15,849 bases of DNA. Origin: Euryarchaeota archaeon UBA486. GTDB lineage: Archaea; Thermoplasmatota; Poseidoniia; Poseidoniales; Poseidoniaceae. Of this stretch, positions 5,823-14,334 are shown piece by piece (positions within the stretch are counted from its first letter, which is position 1; each line of letters begins with the position of its first letter). The notes beneath the pieces were generated by a model that saw nothing but the letters and a program-made list of their open reading frames with translations, was not told the DNA's origin and made no database searches. The translations under genes were made by a program, and so were the position numbers. The stretch is from positions 1 to 15,849 of the forward strand of contig DAET01000049.1 in NCBI GenBank assembly GCA_002497765.1, in the 5' to 3' direction.

Positions 5823-7601
5823 TCATGCGTCGTAGGAATAGTAGTCACCACTCGAGCGTTGTTCGCGGTCTTTCCGGCTTTCATTCTTGTTGATGCGTGG
5901 GCGACGGGAATCGTGGTCTCGTCGGAACGTAACATCAACACCCGCCAGGAAACGGTTCATCCCTTCCCGCAGTTTGTACGGGCCAGTAGCGCGACCTTCA
6001 ACACCGCCTTGGCCTTCGAAGACGAGTAAAGAATCGGAAACGATGTCAATGAAATACACGTCGTGGTCGATAACAAAGGCCGATTTCTCATTCGCTTCCA
6101 TGGTACGGCGGATGGCCTTGGCCGCTTCCATGCGAGCGTTGGCATCGAGGTGAGCCGAGGGTTCGTCGAGCAGGTAGAGGTCGGCCTCCCGACCCAGGCA
6201 GAGGGCGATGGAGACGGCTTGTCGTTCACCGCCGGACAATTTCTTGACGCGTTTGGGGAGAAGTTGATCGATGCCGAGGGCCTTGATGACGTTCACATTG
6301 AATTCGCCGCTGCGCCAACGTGGGCCCAACTCGCTGTCCAGCCAGAGCTGAACCGACCCGTCAATGTCCACGTCGATGTGTTGCGGTTTGTAGGAGATGG
6401 TTGCCTCTGCAGTGACCCAACCGCCGTCGTATTCGTGTTCGCCTGCGAGGATTTTGATCATGGTGGATTTCCCGGTCCCGTTTGAACCAACGACGCCAAC
6501 GACTTCGGAGCGATGCACGGCCCCCTCACCCGATGTGAGTTTAAACTCACCAAGTTGCTTCTCAAGACCGCCCCATGAAACAACTGGGGTGCCAATTTCG
6601 GCTGAACGGTCGCGATGCCGGAGGAATTTGATGGGTTTGTCTCGAATGCGCACGTTTTCCTCGGGGAGGAAACCATCGAGGTAGGAGTTGATGGCTTGCC
6701 GTGTCGAGCGCGCTGGCGTAAAAATGCCGAACGCACCTTTCTTACCGTACACGATGTGAATTAAATCCGCCAAGACGTCGAGGACGGCCAGGTCGTGTTC
6801 GATCACGATGACCCGTTTGGTTTCGGCCAGGGCCTGAATGATACGAACGATACGCATGCGTTCGTGGATGTCAAGGTAGGAGGAGGGTTCATCAAAGAAA
6901 TAGACGTCGACATCACGCAAAATCGTCGCAGCAATCGCCATGCGTTGCAATTCACCGCCCGACAGTTGCTGAACGGTTCGGTCCATCAGGTGGTCAATCC
7001 CCAACGAGCGAGTGGTCTCATCAAGCAAACCTCGTTCGTCGACCTTGCTCAGCAGGTCTGCGACGGTTCCCGTGATTCTCTTTGGAAGACGATCCACGTT
7101 TTGGGGTTTCACTGCCACTCGAATGTTGCCGTCTTGGACAGCGATGAAAAAGTCCCGCAGTTCGCCCTTGGGCAGCGATTCAATGACCTCTTCCCATTGC
7201 GCTTCTTGGTTCAACCAGTCTCCCAGGTTGGGAATCATTCGCCCGGAGAGCGCGCTGATCGCTGTCGATTTTCCCATTCCGTTGGGTCCGAGAATTCCCA
7301 CCACACTTTCCTTTGACGGCGTTGGTAATCGGAAGAGACGGAACCCGTTCATGGAATACCGATGGATCATGTCGGTTTCGAGTTCGCTTGGAAGGTTCTC
7401 AATGATCAAGGCATCATGCGGGCACTTGTTGATGCAAATACCACATCCGATGCAGAGGCTTTCAGAAATGTGAGGCTTGCCTGTGTTCTCATCCATGATG
7501 ATGCATTCCTGCCCGTTTCGGACCGGAGGGCAGAACACTTGACACTCATCGTTGCACTTCTTCGGTTGACAATTGTCTTCCTTCAGAACGGCAACACGCA
7601 T
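5823..7601 (-). CDS. abce1: Ribosome recycling ATPase ABCE1 (Rli1)
   Basis: ABCE1 splits ribosomes after termination or rescue, together with aRF1 or Pelota, using two ATPase domains and an N-terminal iron-sulfur domain; it is soluble and lacks membrane segments. All 592 residues are present. Iron-sulfur ligands: Cys11, 16, 20 and 24 in the first group, and CIGCGICINKCP (Cys50, 53, 56, 60) in the second, ferredoxin-like group. ABC domain 1: Walker A GPNGMGKST (105-113), signature LSGGELQR (213-220), Walker B ending DEPSSYLD (237-244), switch His269. Domain 2: GSNGTGKST (372-380), LSGGERQ (455-461), DEPSAHLD (479-486), His513. The hinge/tail RRPRINKNESRKDREQ and the closing GDYYSYDA fit the family. 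ATG 7601 has AGGTGAT a few bases upstream. It follows L10e after 93 bp and leads into the nuclease pair. Confidence 0.98.
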   Translation of the reverse strand: MRVAVLKEDNCQPKKCNDECQVFCPPVRNGQECIIMDENTGKPHISESLCIGCGICINKCPHDALIIENLPSELETDMIHRYSMNGFRLFRLPTPSKESVVGILGPNGMGKSTAISALSGRMIPNLGDWLNQEAQWEEVIESLPKGELRDFFIAVQDGNIRVAVKPQNVDRLPKRITGTVADLLSKVDERGLLDETTRSLGIDHLMDRTVQQLSGGELQRMAIAATILRDVDVYFFDEPSSYLDIHERMRIVRIIQALAETKRVIVIEHDLAVLDVLADLIHIVYGKKGAFGIFTPARSTRQAINSYLDGFLPEENVRIRDKPIKFLRHRDRSAEIGTPVVSWGGLEKQLGEFKLTSGEGAVHRSEVVGVVGSNGTGKSTMIKILAGEHEYDGGWVTAEATISYKPQHIDVDIDGSVQLWLDSELGPRWRSGEFNVNVIKALGIDQLLPKRVKKLSGGERQAVSIALCLGREADLYLLDEPSAHLDANARMEAAKAIRRTMEANEKSAFVIDHDVYFIDIVSDSLLVFEGQGGVEGRATGPYKLREGMNRFLAGVDVTFRRDHDSRRPRINKNESRKDREQRSSGDYYSYDA

Positions 7602-7629
7602 TTCATCACCTGACCGAGCCTCTCGTCTG

Positions 7630-7641
7630 TTCTATTTTGTT
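7630..7641 (-). promoter_or_regulatory. TATA-like element and Shine-Dalgarno arrangement of ABCE1
   Basis: ACAAAATAGA on the minus strand (7640-7631) is the AT-rich patch in the 93-bp gap between L10e and ABCE1. A transcript would start about 26 bp downstream, near 7610, just where the Shine-Dalgarno AGGTGAT (7610-7604) begins, leaving a very short leader before ATG 7601. ABCE1 could therefore be made from its own promoter as well as from L10e read-through. Confidence 0.45.
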
Positions 7642-7694
7642 TCACCTGCCGTCAACCGAGCCAAGCCCGGCGAAACGGATGTGTTGTCGTCGTC

Positions 7695-8234
7695 TCAAAT
7701 GAGACCCTTGAGGTGCTCGTGTCCACGGATTAGGCGGATGGTGCACGGGGTAGGGAACTTCATGCTGGCCTTGCGGAGTGCATCACGGGCCGTGAGGTAG
7801 TGAGGAGCGTTGACCTGAATGGAGATCACACGCTGGCCACGCTTGACACGGGCAGCCGTACCGACGTTCTTTCCGAACGCACATCGCATGCCTTGGGAGA
7901 CACGGTCTGCACCGGCACCCGTCGCCTGCTTGTTTTCACGGAGCACGTGATGAGGGAAGGTGTGGACGCGGAGGGCATAGCCTTGTGCGCCGGCCTCCTT
8001 ACGGATGGTGGAGTTGGAAACGACACGAGCGGCTTCGAGAGCGGTGTGGCGAATCTGAACGTCGTTATCGGCGCGAAGTTCGAGGACGACTTGGAACTGG
8101 CCCGTCTCCGCAGCACGTCGGTTTCCGACATGATACTGGTGGATACGGTTGTTGGGCACACCACCGATGTACTTTCGGCGGGTGTAGGCTGGGCCTTTCA
8201 AGCGGCGGTACATCACAGCGGGTTTACGTGCCAT
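7695..8234 (-). CDS. rpl10e: Large-subunit ribosomal protein L10e (uL16 family)
   Basis: L10e is the archaeal/eukaryal member of the uL16 family, placed near the A site and the central protuberance of the large subunit. The N-terminus MARKPAVMYRRLKGPAYTRR is typical, as are the loop around RADNDVQIRHTALEAARVVSN and the highly conserved GADRVSQGMRCAFGK followed by GTAARVKRGQRVISI. A run typical of the C-terminal end, ALRKASMKFPTP, is also present. Its 179 residues match the family. The frame remains open upstream to 8519, but ATG 8234 is preceded by GGAGG (8246-8242) at 7 bp and begins the conserved domain exactly, so I end the gene there. A perfect 6-bp inverted repeat, GTCTCA-AA-TGAGAC (7692-7705), spans the stop codon. 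Confidence 0.97.
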   Translation of the reverse strand: MARKPAVMYRRLKGPAYTRRKYIGGVPNNRIHQYHVGNRRAAETGQFQVVLELRADNDVQIRHTALEAARVVSNSTIRKEAGAQGYALRVHTFPHHVLRENKQATGAGADRVSQGMRCAFGKNVGTAARVKRGQRVISIQVNAPHYLTARDALRKASMKFPTPCTIRLIRGHEHLKGLI

Positions 8235-8269
8235 AGGTATGCCTCCAAGCATCCCTGCGACCGATGCTC

Positions 8270-8283
8270 CCTTTATGATATCT
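8270..8283. promoter_or_regulatory. TATA-like element for L10e, possibly also for the divergent 401-residue gene
   Basis: CTTTATGATATC lies in the 134-bp divergent gap (8235-8368). On the minus strand its centre is about 26 bp upstream of position 8251, giving a leader of some 17 bases that contains the GGAGG ahead of the L10e ATG. On the plus strand it is nearly 90 bp upstream of ATG 8369, which would mean a leader of about 60 bases, so it fits L10e better. I see no other clear promoter element or RNA structure in this gap. Confidence 0.5.
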
Positions 8284-8368
8284 CCGCACCCTTCGTCCAC
8301 GCTTTGGGAGGTGCCTTCCGGCCCTGACCAAGCAAAGTCTTCATGTTGCCCCCACCCCACCCCTGTCC

Positions 8369-9574
8369 ATGGCTGGTGGTTGGCGACGGCTCCTCGAAGA
8401 GGAATCCGAACATCAATGGCTGACCCTTTCCATGTTTGCGGTGTTCGTGGCCCTCGGCGCCTTTGCGATTGAAGCCACGGAACACTTCGTGGGCGACACG
8501 GTCGTAAGCGATGATGCATTGCACCAGGGCGGATTGGTCACACACATCGAGTACAATCCTGATGGCGAAGGCTACACCGCGTTGGTCTACGCTCCAAACG
8601 AGGGCTATCATCTGTTCACAGAGCACGCCGAGGGATTGCCTTCCGAAGTGTACAGCCCGCAAGGCACCGACATGGGCGCCCAAGTGAAATTTCTTCGAAC
8701 CATGCCGAACGGTGAGCTTCTCTTCTCAGTGGCCCCCAATCAGGTGATGGGCATTCAGGACAACCTCCTCATCACCTACGATTATTCCTCCTTTGAGGAG
8801 ACGTTTACGGTGCTCGATGCAGCCGACCAGATGACAGATGGAGGAACGCATCGATTGTTGCTGACCGCTGAAGGAAGCAGCACCTCCATGCGAGGCATTG
8901 CAAACGGCGTGCCAACGCCCGCCATGTCCATGTCGTCCGGCGTTCAGTGGCACGGCCTTGAGGCACACAGCGACGGCCTTTGGGTGGCCTATGGGACGCA
9001 CACCAGCTCATCGGGCGCCGATGGTTCAAGCCCTGCAACACCCGAGTCTCGGCCCGTGTTGGGTTGGATCCTCTGGAACGGCGATGATGCCACCCCGGTC
9101 CTCAGAAACGTCCAGATGTTTGCCAGTGGCGTGTTTCACAGCGTGGCTCACGCTGGCGACACCTTGGTTGTTGGAGGCACCGTTGAGAGCCTCATCATCA
9201 CTCAGAGCGAACAGGTTTCGGCCATCGAGGCACCCGCCGCAAGGGTCGTGGGGGATGCAGATGGAACCGTGTGGTTCATTGGGGCCCTTGGCTCAACCAG
9301 CATCGCCACGTACGACAGCGCTGGATTTGAGGTCCACCAACTCAGTCGACACGTACCGGTTGATGTGACCGATGTCGGCATGCAGGGCGATCACGTTCAT
9401 GTCCACGGTGTCGACGAGAACGGTTTCCCGATTCAATGGTCCATCGACATCACTGCTGATGGCTCTATAGAGAGTGGCCGTGGTTTCCTCAACCTCATGT
9501 TCCTCTTGTTCGGCGGCGTGATGCTTTTCATGATGGCGTCCCATGCCGGGCGTCAACTGATTGGAAGAAATTGA
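8369..9574 (+). CDS. Unrecognised protein anchored by N- and C-terminal membrane segments, beta-rich between
   Basis: 401 residues; I do not recognise a family. After a short charged N-terminus (MAGGWRRLLEEESEHQ) comes a hydrophobic helix, about residues 18-36 (LTLSMFAVFVALGAFAIEA). The C-terminus has a second, about 374-394 (LNLMFLLFGGVMLFMMAS), then a short basic end (GRQLIGRN). Basic residues near both ends suggest that both termini are cytoplasmic and that the roughly 335 residues between face outside. That part consists of repeated short strands with Gly/Asp turns, for example GDTLVVGGTVES and DADGTVWFIGAL, which resembles beta-propeller blades, though no canonical repeat is clear. I see no cysteine. 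ATG 8369 has no obvious Shine-Dalgarno; ATG 8432 inside the first helix would destroy that helix. It is divergent from L10e and 107 bp upstream of mutS; the shared strand gives no functional link. Confidence 0.72.
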   Translation: MAGGWRRLLEEESEHQWLTLSMFAVFVALGAFAIEATEHFVGDTVVSDDALHQGGLVTHIEYNPDGEGYTALVYAPNEGYHLFTEHAEGLPSEVYSPQGTDMGAQVKFLRTMPNGELLFSVAPNQVMGIQDNLLITYDYSSFEETFTVLDAADQMTDGGTHRLLLTAEGSSTSMRGIANGVPTPAMSMSSGVQWHGLEAHSDGLWVAYGTHTSSSGADGSSPATPESRPVLGWILWNGDDATPVLRNVQMFASGVFHSVAHAGDTLVVGGTVESLIITQSEQVSAIEAPAARVVGDADGTVWFIGALGSTSIATYDSAGFEVHQLSRHVPVDVTDVGMQGDHVHVHGVDENGFPIQWSIDITADGSIESGRGFLNLMFLLFGGVMLFMMASHAGRQLIGRN

Positions 9575-9668
9575 AGCGCTGTTTCTTGAGAAATCAAGGC
9601 AGAGCACGTCGTTGATTGAGAACCTTCATGTGCCCTCGTCGGGGTTGACAAACTCCAGCGCAAGCCAT

Positions 9669-9673
9669 GGAGG
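9669..9673 (+). promoter_or_regulatory. Shine-Dalgarno site supporting the inner mutS start
   Basis: GGAGG lies 8 bp before ATG 9682 but overlaps the first codons after the upstream ATG 9667. A ribosome bound here would start at 9682. Confidence 0.5.
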
Positions 9674-9681
9674 CAACGACG

Positions 9682-12321
9682 ATGACGAAACGTGGAATGA
9701 TGGACCAGTTCTTTGACATCAAAGAACAGCACCCGGACACCATCCTCTTCTTTCGCATGGGTGATTTTTACGAACTCTTTCACGATGATGCTGAGGTGGC
9801 GGCCGAGGTGCTGGGACTTTCGCTTACGTCCCGCGATAAAAATGCGGAACAACCCATCCCAATGGCCGGTTTTCCGTGGCACGGGCTGGAAGAACATCTT
9901 CGAACCATGCTGAGAGCAGGGTACAAAGTGACGGTGGCGGAACAGGAAGAGGAATTGCGACCCGGTGCAAAATTACTGGAACGCGTGGTCACACGCGTCT
10001 ACACGCCGGGCAGCCTCTACGAAGAGGGGCTTCTCGACGGTGATGAACAATCCCTTCTTGCAGCCGTTGTCCTGGGTTCCGATGCGCTCGGCCTCTCCGT
10101 CATCGACGCCTCAACCGGGAAGGCGTGGGCATCAACGCACGGCGGGGTCGATCGCCTCTTGCGCCTGCAGGACGACCTGCTTCGATGGCAACCGAGCGAA
10201 CTCGTCTTGACACCCAAAGATGCTGCCAACGATCAACTCTCTCGGCTCTTCCCTCTGCTCGATGCCACCATGGTCAGCCAGCACAACCTCAGCGCTGCGA
10301 AGCGGGATGAGCGGCTACGAACCATGTTGAACGTGGCGGATTTGGGCCATTTGGACCTCGATCACGCACCGTTGGCCATTTCAGCCACCGGCTTGGCGGC
10401 CGATTACCTCGCAACGGTCCACCGTCAGCCGGATGTGCCACTGCAAGACGTTGAGATGGTGGAAGAACAGGGTCATCTTCTGCTCGATCAGACCACCCTG
10501 CGCAACCTCGAGTTGACTGCGACCCTGGCGGGAGAATACGACGGAAGTCTCCTTTCAACCCTGAATCGATGCCGCACTGCCATGGGAAGGCGCCTTCTGA
10601 AAACATGGGTGCTTCATCCGCTGTCCGACCGGGAAGCGATTCAAACACGGCATGCCGCTGTGGGCACCCTGTCCCGCTCCGCACGACGTCTCGACGGGAT
10701 GCGAACATCGCTCAAGGGCATCAGGGACATGGAACGTTTGGCTACACAGCTGGCCTACCAGCGGAGCAACGCTCGTGATTTGGTCGCCACCGCTCACGCG
10801 CTTGAACGCATGCCGGCTGTCGCTCAGTGGTGTCGAGACAGTCAAGACCCGCTCCTCACACATTTGAGCGAGGGGCTTGAGCAGTTGAATGAGATGATGA
10901 CGACCATTCGCAACACGCTCACCGACGAGGCCCCTCTGGGCTTGCGCGACGGAGGGCTCCTGCGGCCGGGTGTCGACGAAGAAGTCGACCGGTTGCGCAC
11001 CGTCACCTCGGAAGGGAAGGCTTGGTTCACCTCGCTTGAGCAGCGGCTCAGGGAAGAACTGAACATCCCTTCGCTGAAGGTGAAGAACAACCGGCAAGTT
11101 GGCTGGTACATCGAAGTGACCCAAACCCACCTCGACAAGGTACCTGAGACATGGCGAAGGAAGCAACAACTCACCAACGGATCGAGGTACACCACCGAAG
11201 AACTGGTGGAGCGCGACGACCTGCTGCTCACGGCTGATTCAAAACTCAAAGAACTCGAATACAGAAAATTCCTGGAGTTGCGAAGTTATTGCGTGGCGCA
11301 CGCTTCAGCCCTCGCCGACGTTGCACGGCGGGTGGCGTCCATCGATGTGCTTCAGTGCTTTGCAACGGTGAGCCGCGAGCGGGGTTGGACCAAACCGGAG
11401 ATCAACGATCAGCACGTCATCAAACTCGAAGGTGCCCGGCACCCTGTGCTTGAGACGCAAGCCGGTTTCGTACCCAACGACGTCGTGATGAACACCAAGC
11501 GGAGTTTCCTCCTGATCACGGGCCCGAACATGGGCGGGAAGTCGACCTACCTTCGCACGGTTGCCTTGGTTTCGGTGTTGGCGCAGGCGGGTTGTTTTGT
11601 GCCAGCTGCAACGGCCAAAATCGGCCTGGTTGACCGGATTTTCACCCGTGTGGGAGCGAGTGATGACCTGAAACGCGGCAGGTCAACCTTCATGATGGAG
11701 ATGATTGAAGTGGCGCACATTCTGAAACGAGCCACCAACCGTTCCCTTGTGCTGCTCGATGAAATTGGAAGAGGCACGTCCACGTTTGACGGCTTGTCCA
11801 TCGCTTGGTCCGTCACCGAGGACATCTGTTCTCGGATCGGCGCTCGAACCATGTTTGCCACCCACTACCACCAACTCATCGGATTGGAGGATGAAATCGA
11901 CGGCTTGTGCAACGTCCACGTTCAAGTCGCGCACACCGACGGGCAACTTCGCTTCATGCACAGCGTCGCTGATGGACCGTGCGATGATTCCTACGGTGTC
12001 CAAGTCGCAGCCCTCGCAGGACTTCCGCGAAACGTGGTGGAACGAGCCACGGACCTGCTGGCCTTCCTTGAACAACAAGCAGGCGGGGCCAAGGCAGGTG
12101 AACAAGGGGCGCCGCAATCAAGGGATGCAGGCCAGGCCAGTCTGATGGGTTACTTCGCCGCAGCCGCCATGAAAACCAAGGAGGTAAACGCACCCGTTGC
12201 TCCAGCAGAGGAACGCAAAGCGCTTGATCGCTTGAGGAACACGCAGGTCGACGAATTGAGCCCACGACAGGCCCTCGATGTGCTCTACGCGTTGAAGCAG
12301 GATTTGGAGGACGGAGCATGA
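9682..12321 (+). CDS. mutS: DNA mismatch repair protein MutS
   Basis: MutS recognises base mismatches and small loops and recruits MutL. 879 residues from ATG 9682; the upstream in-frame ATG 9667 would add five, but the GGAGG at 9669 favours 9682. Near the N-terminus, MMDQFFDIKEQHPDTILFFR leads into GDFYELF, whose Phe-Tyr-Glu (about 29-31) is the mismatch-binding F-x-E motif of MutS1. The core and clamp follow. The ATPase contains Walker A GPNMGGKST (about 614-622), Walker B with LLDEIGRGTST (Asp-Glu near 693-694) and ATHYHQL. The helix-turn-helix dimer region SYGVQVAALAGLPRNVVERA follows, then a linker and a C-terminal helix (PRQALDVLYALKQDLEDG) resembling the bacterial tetramerisation tail. 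Length is like bacterial MutS (about 850). Its stop overlaps the mutL start. This is the MutS1 type, not the MutS2/MutS5 types common in other archaea. Confidence 0.97.
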   Translation: MTKRGMMDQFFDIKEQHPDTILFFRMGDFYELFHDDAEVAAEVLGLSLTSRDKNAEQPIPMAGFPWHGLEEHLRTMLRAGYKVTVAEQEEELRPGAKLLERVVTRVYTPGSLYEEGLLDGDEQSLLAAVVLGSDALGLSVIDASTGKAWASTHGGVDRLLRLQDDLLRWQPSELVLTPKDAANDQLSRLFPLLDATMVSQHNLSAAKRDERLRTMLNVADLGHLDLDHAPLAISATGLAADYLATVHRQPDVPLQDVEMVEEQGHLLLDQTTLRNLELTATLAGEYDGSLLSTLNRCRTAMGRRLLKTWVLHPLSDREAIQTRHAAVGTLSRSARRLDGMRTSLKGIRDMERLATQLAYQRSNARDLVATAHALERMPAVAQWCRDSQDPLLTHLSEGLEQLNEMMTTIRNTLTDEAPLGLRDGGLLRPGVDEEVDRLRTVTSEGKAWFTSLEQRLREELNIPSLKVKNNRQVGWYIEVTQTHLDKVPETWRRKQQLTNGSRYTTEELVERDDLLLTADSKLKELEYRKFLELRSYCVAHASALADVARRVASIDVLQCFATVSRERGWTKPEINDQHVIKLEGARHPVLETQAGFVPNDVVMNTKRSFLLITGPNMGGKSTYLRTVALVSVLAQAGCFVPAATAKIGLVDRIFTRVGASDDLKRGRSTFMMEMIEVAHILKRATNRSLVLLDEIGRGTSTFDGLSIAWSVTEDICSRIGARTMFATHYHQLIGLEDEIDGLCNVHVQVAHTDGQLRFMHSVADGPCDDSYGVQVAALAGLPRNVVERATDLLAFLEQQAGGAKAGEQGAPQSRDAGQASLMGYFAAAAMKTKEVNAPVAPAEERKALDRLRNTQVDELSPRQALDVLYALKQDLEDGA

Positions 12322-14333
12322 AACCGCAAAAAATCCGTCAACTCGACGATGCCACCATCGGATTCATCGCAGCCGGCGAAGTGGTTGAACGTCCCGCTCA
12401 AGTCGTGAAGGAGTTGGTTGAGAACAGCCTTGACGCTGGAGCGACGTCCATCACCATCACCGTTGAACGGGGCGGTTTTGACCGGTTGAGCGTTGAAGAC
12501 AACGGAAGTGGTATCGCAAAAGAGGACTTGACGCTGGCGCTCGACCGACACGCCACTTCAAAACTCAGAACAAAGGAGGACCTCGCCTCCATCGTCTCCC
12601 TCGGCTTCCGTGGCGAAGCGTTGGCTAGCATTGGCATGGTGTCAAAATTGCAAATCTCGAGCAAACCCCCCGGTCAAACCGGGGCAACCATCGTGATGGA
12701 GGACGGTGTCAAATCCACCATCCAGCCCATCGGCATGGCGGAAGGGACCGTTATTTCTGTCGAGCATTTGTTCCAAAACACGCCTGCGAGGTTGGCCTTC
12801 CAGCGTCGTCCAGAAACCGAAACCGCGAGGATCGTAGACGTGGTGGTGGACCATGCCCTCGCCCACCCGTCCTGTGGATTCCATCTGAAAACCGAGCGAC
12901 GGACCTTGCTCAACGTCCCTCCGACGGAGGACATGATGGACCGCTTGTACGACATCATGGGAGCACAGGCCACCGATTTGGTGCCGTTGCAACAACCCCC
13001 TGATGATGACGAAGCACCCGGAGCAGAGCGCTGGAGCGGTTGGATCAGCACGCCTGACATCACCCGTGGCAAGGGCGATGACATTCACGTGCTCATCAAC
13101 CAACGACCCGTCGCTGCAGGCCCGTTCCTCCAGGCCATCCGCCGTGGCTACAAGACACGGCTCATGCAGGGGCGCCATCCGCTGGCGGTGGTGAACCTCG
13201 ATTGCCCTCCCGATGAAGTGGACGTCAACGTCCACCCCACCAAACGAGAGGTGCGGCTACGACATTCGTGGCGCGTGCTTGAACGCTTGGAGCGGGCGAT
13301 TGCTTACACGCTTGAGTCCATTCCCACCGAACCAGATGCAACGGGGGGCATCCCGGGCTTACAAGGACTCTCAGCGCAACAGCACGTTAAGTCGGTTGAA
13401 ACTTACCTAAATCCAGATGTAAAACCCGAGCCTGCACAAGCCCTGGCCTCTGCCGCTGGCATGGCGACGCAACCCGAGGCATCCGAACCCGCCTCCCTGC
13501 CTCAACCACCCGCATGGGCTGTAGCGGCAGGAAAGCAGCTGAATCTGGTTGGACAAACCGCTGAAGAAACGGCGCCCGTTGAGAAGGAACGCCCGGTTTC
13601 CGCCTCCCCCCTAGGTCAATCCTTGCTCCCAGGCCAGGCTGAACAACCGGTGGCAGCGCCGCTCTCGTCAGCCGAGCGCGACCTGCACCGGCATGCAGGA
13701 TTGGGCACGACGTGTCGGCCAGGAGAGGAAGGGCCGCTTGAGGGGGAGCTCAACGAATTGCCTCACATGGAACCGCTGGCTCAATTTGCTAACTCATACA
13801 TCCTCGTCCAGGCGGAGGATGAATTGCTGCTCATCGATCAGCATGCGCTTCACGAGCGCATTCGCTACGAGCGACTCCGTCATCGAGGGCAAGCATGGGA
13901 ACCACAAACCCGCCTTGCACCGCTCGTCCTTGACCTTGATGCGCGCCAGTCGGCGCTGGTTGATGCACACCATGCCCGATTGAATGAACTCGGGTTCCAT
14001 CTAAGCAACGCCAACGGGGCGTGGACCATGACGGCATCACCGCAACTGCTGAACGGCGAGGAAGTGCGTGCGTTCTTCCTCGACCTCCTTCAGGACCTTG
14101 CCCAGGACGGTGGTCCGCTGGAAACCATCGAGGCGAAGAAAGACCACATCGCATTCATGAACGCCTGCAGGGGATCGGTCAAGGCCAACGAACCGCTGAC
14201 GCTTCCTGAGATGCGACGCTTGCTCGAGGACATGAGACGAATTCCAAACCCGTGGGCTTGCGTGCATGGTCGCCCAACCTCACTTCGCATCTCCATCGAC
14301 AGCCTGGACCACCATTTCGGCCGCCACGGATGA
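12318..14333 (+). CDS. mutL: DNA mismatch repair protein MutL, endonuclease type
   Basis: MutL couples mismatch recognition by MutS to strand removal. 671 residues. The N-terminal GHKL ATPase is complete: IAAGEVVERPAQVVKELVEN with Glu32 and Asn36, DNGSG (61-65), RHATSKL and GFRGEALASIG (97-106). A variable Pro/Ala/Glu-rich linker covers about 345-490. The C-terminal dimer domain begins near LAQFANSYILVQ and contains DQHALHERIRYE, matching the DQHA(x)2E(x)4E metal-binding endonuclease motif (Asp507, His509, Glu513, Glu518). ACRGSVKANE and ACVHGRPT supply the further Cys and His usually found with it. It should therefore nick DNA itself, as in bacteria lacking MutH. ATG 12318 overlaps the mutS stop codon (ATGA) and has GGAGG 7 bp upstream, so translation is coupled. 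Its stop lies 1 bp from that of the convergent aroA. Confidence 0.97.
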   Translation: MKPQKIRQLDDATIGFIAAGEVVERPAQVVKELVENSLDAGATSITITVERGGFDRLSVEDNGSGIAKEDLTLALDRHATSKLRTKEDLASIVSLGFRGEALASIGMVSKLQISSKPPGQTGATIVMEDGVKSTIQPIGMAEGTVISVEHLFQNTPARLAFQRRPETETARIVDVVVDHALAHPSCGFHLKTERRTLLNVPPTEDMMDRLYDIMGAQATDLVPLQQPPDDDEAPGAERWSGWISTPDITRGKGDDIHVLINQRPVAAGPFLQAIRRGYKTRLMQGRHPLAVVNLDCPPDEVDVNVHPTKREVRLRHSWRVLERLERAIAYTLESIPTEPDATGGIPGLQGLSAQQHVKSVETYLNPDVKPEPAQALASAAGMATQPEASEPASLPQPPAWAVAAGKQLNLVGQTAEETAPVEKERPVSASPLGQSLLPGQAEQPVAAPLSSAERDLHRHAGLGTTCRPGEEGPLEGELNELPHMEPLAQFANSYILVQAEDELLLIDQHALHERIRYERLRHRGQAWEPQTRLAPLVLDLDARQSALVDAHHARLNELGFHLSNANGAWTMTASPQLLNGEEVRAFFLDLLQDLAQDGGPLETIEAKKDHIAFMNACRGSVKANEPLTLPEMRRLLEDMRRIPNPWACVHGRPTSLRISIDSLDHHFGRHG

Positions 14334-14334
14334 C

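Noticed and set aside
8235..8519. N-terminal extension of L10e up to 8519
   Set aside because: Conserved L10e sequence starts exactly at ATG 8234, which has a good GGAGG 7 bp upstream; the added part would overlap the divergent gene.
9582..9593. TTTCT-TG-AGAAA as a terminator after the 401-residue gene
   Set aside because: Five-bp arms with mostly A-T pairs and no following T tract are within chance expectation.
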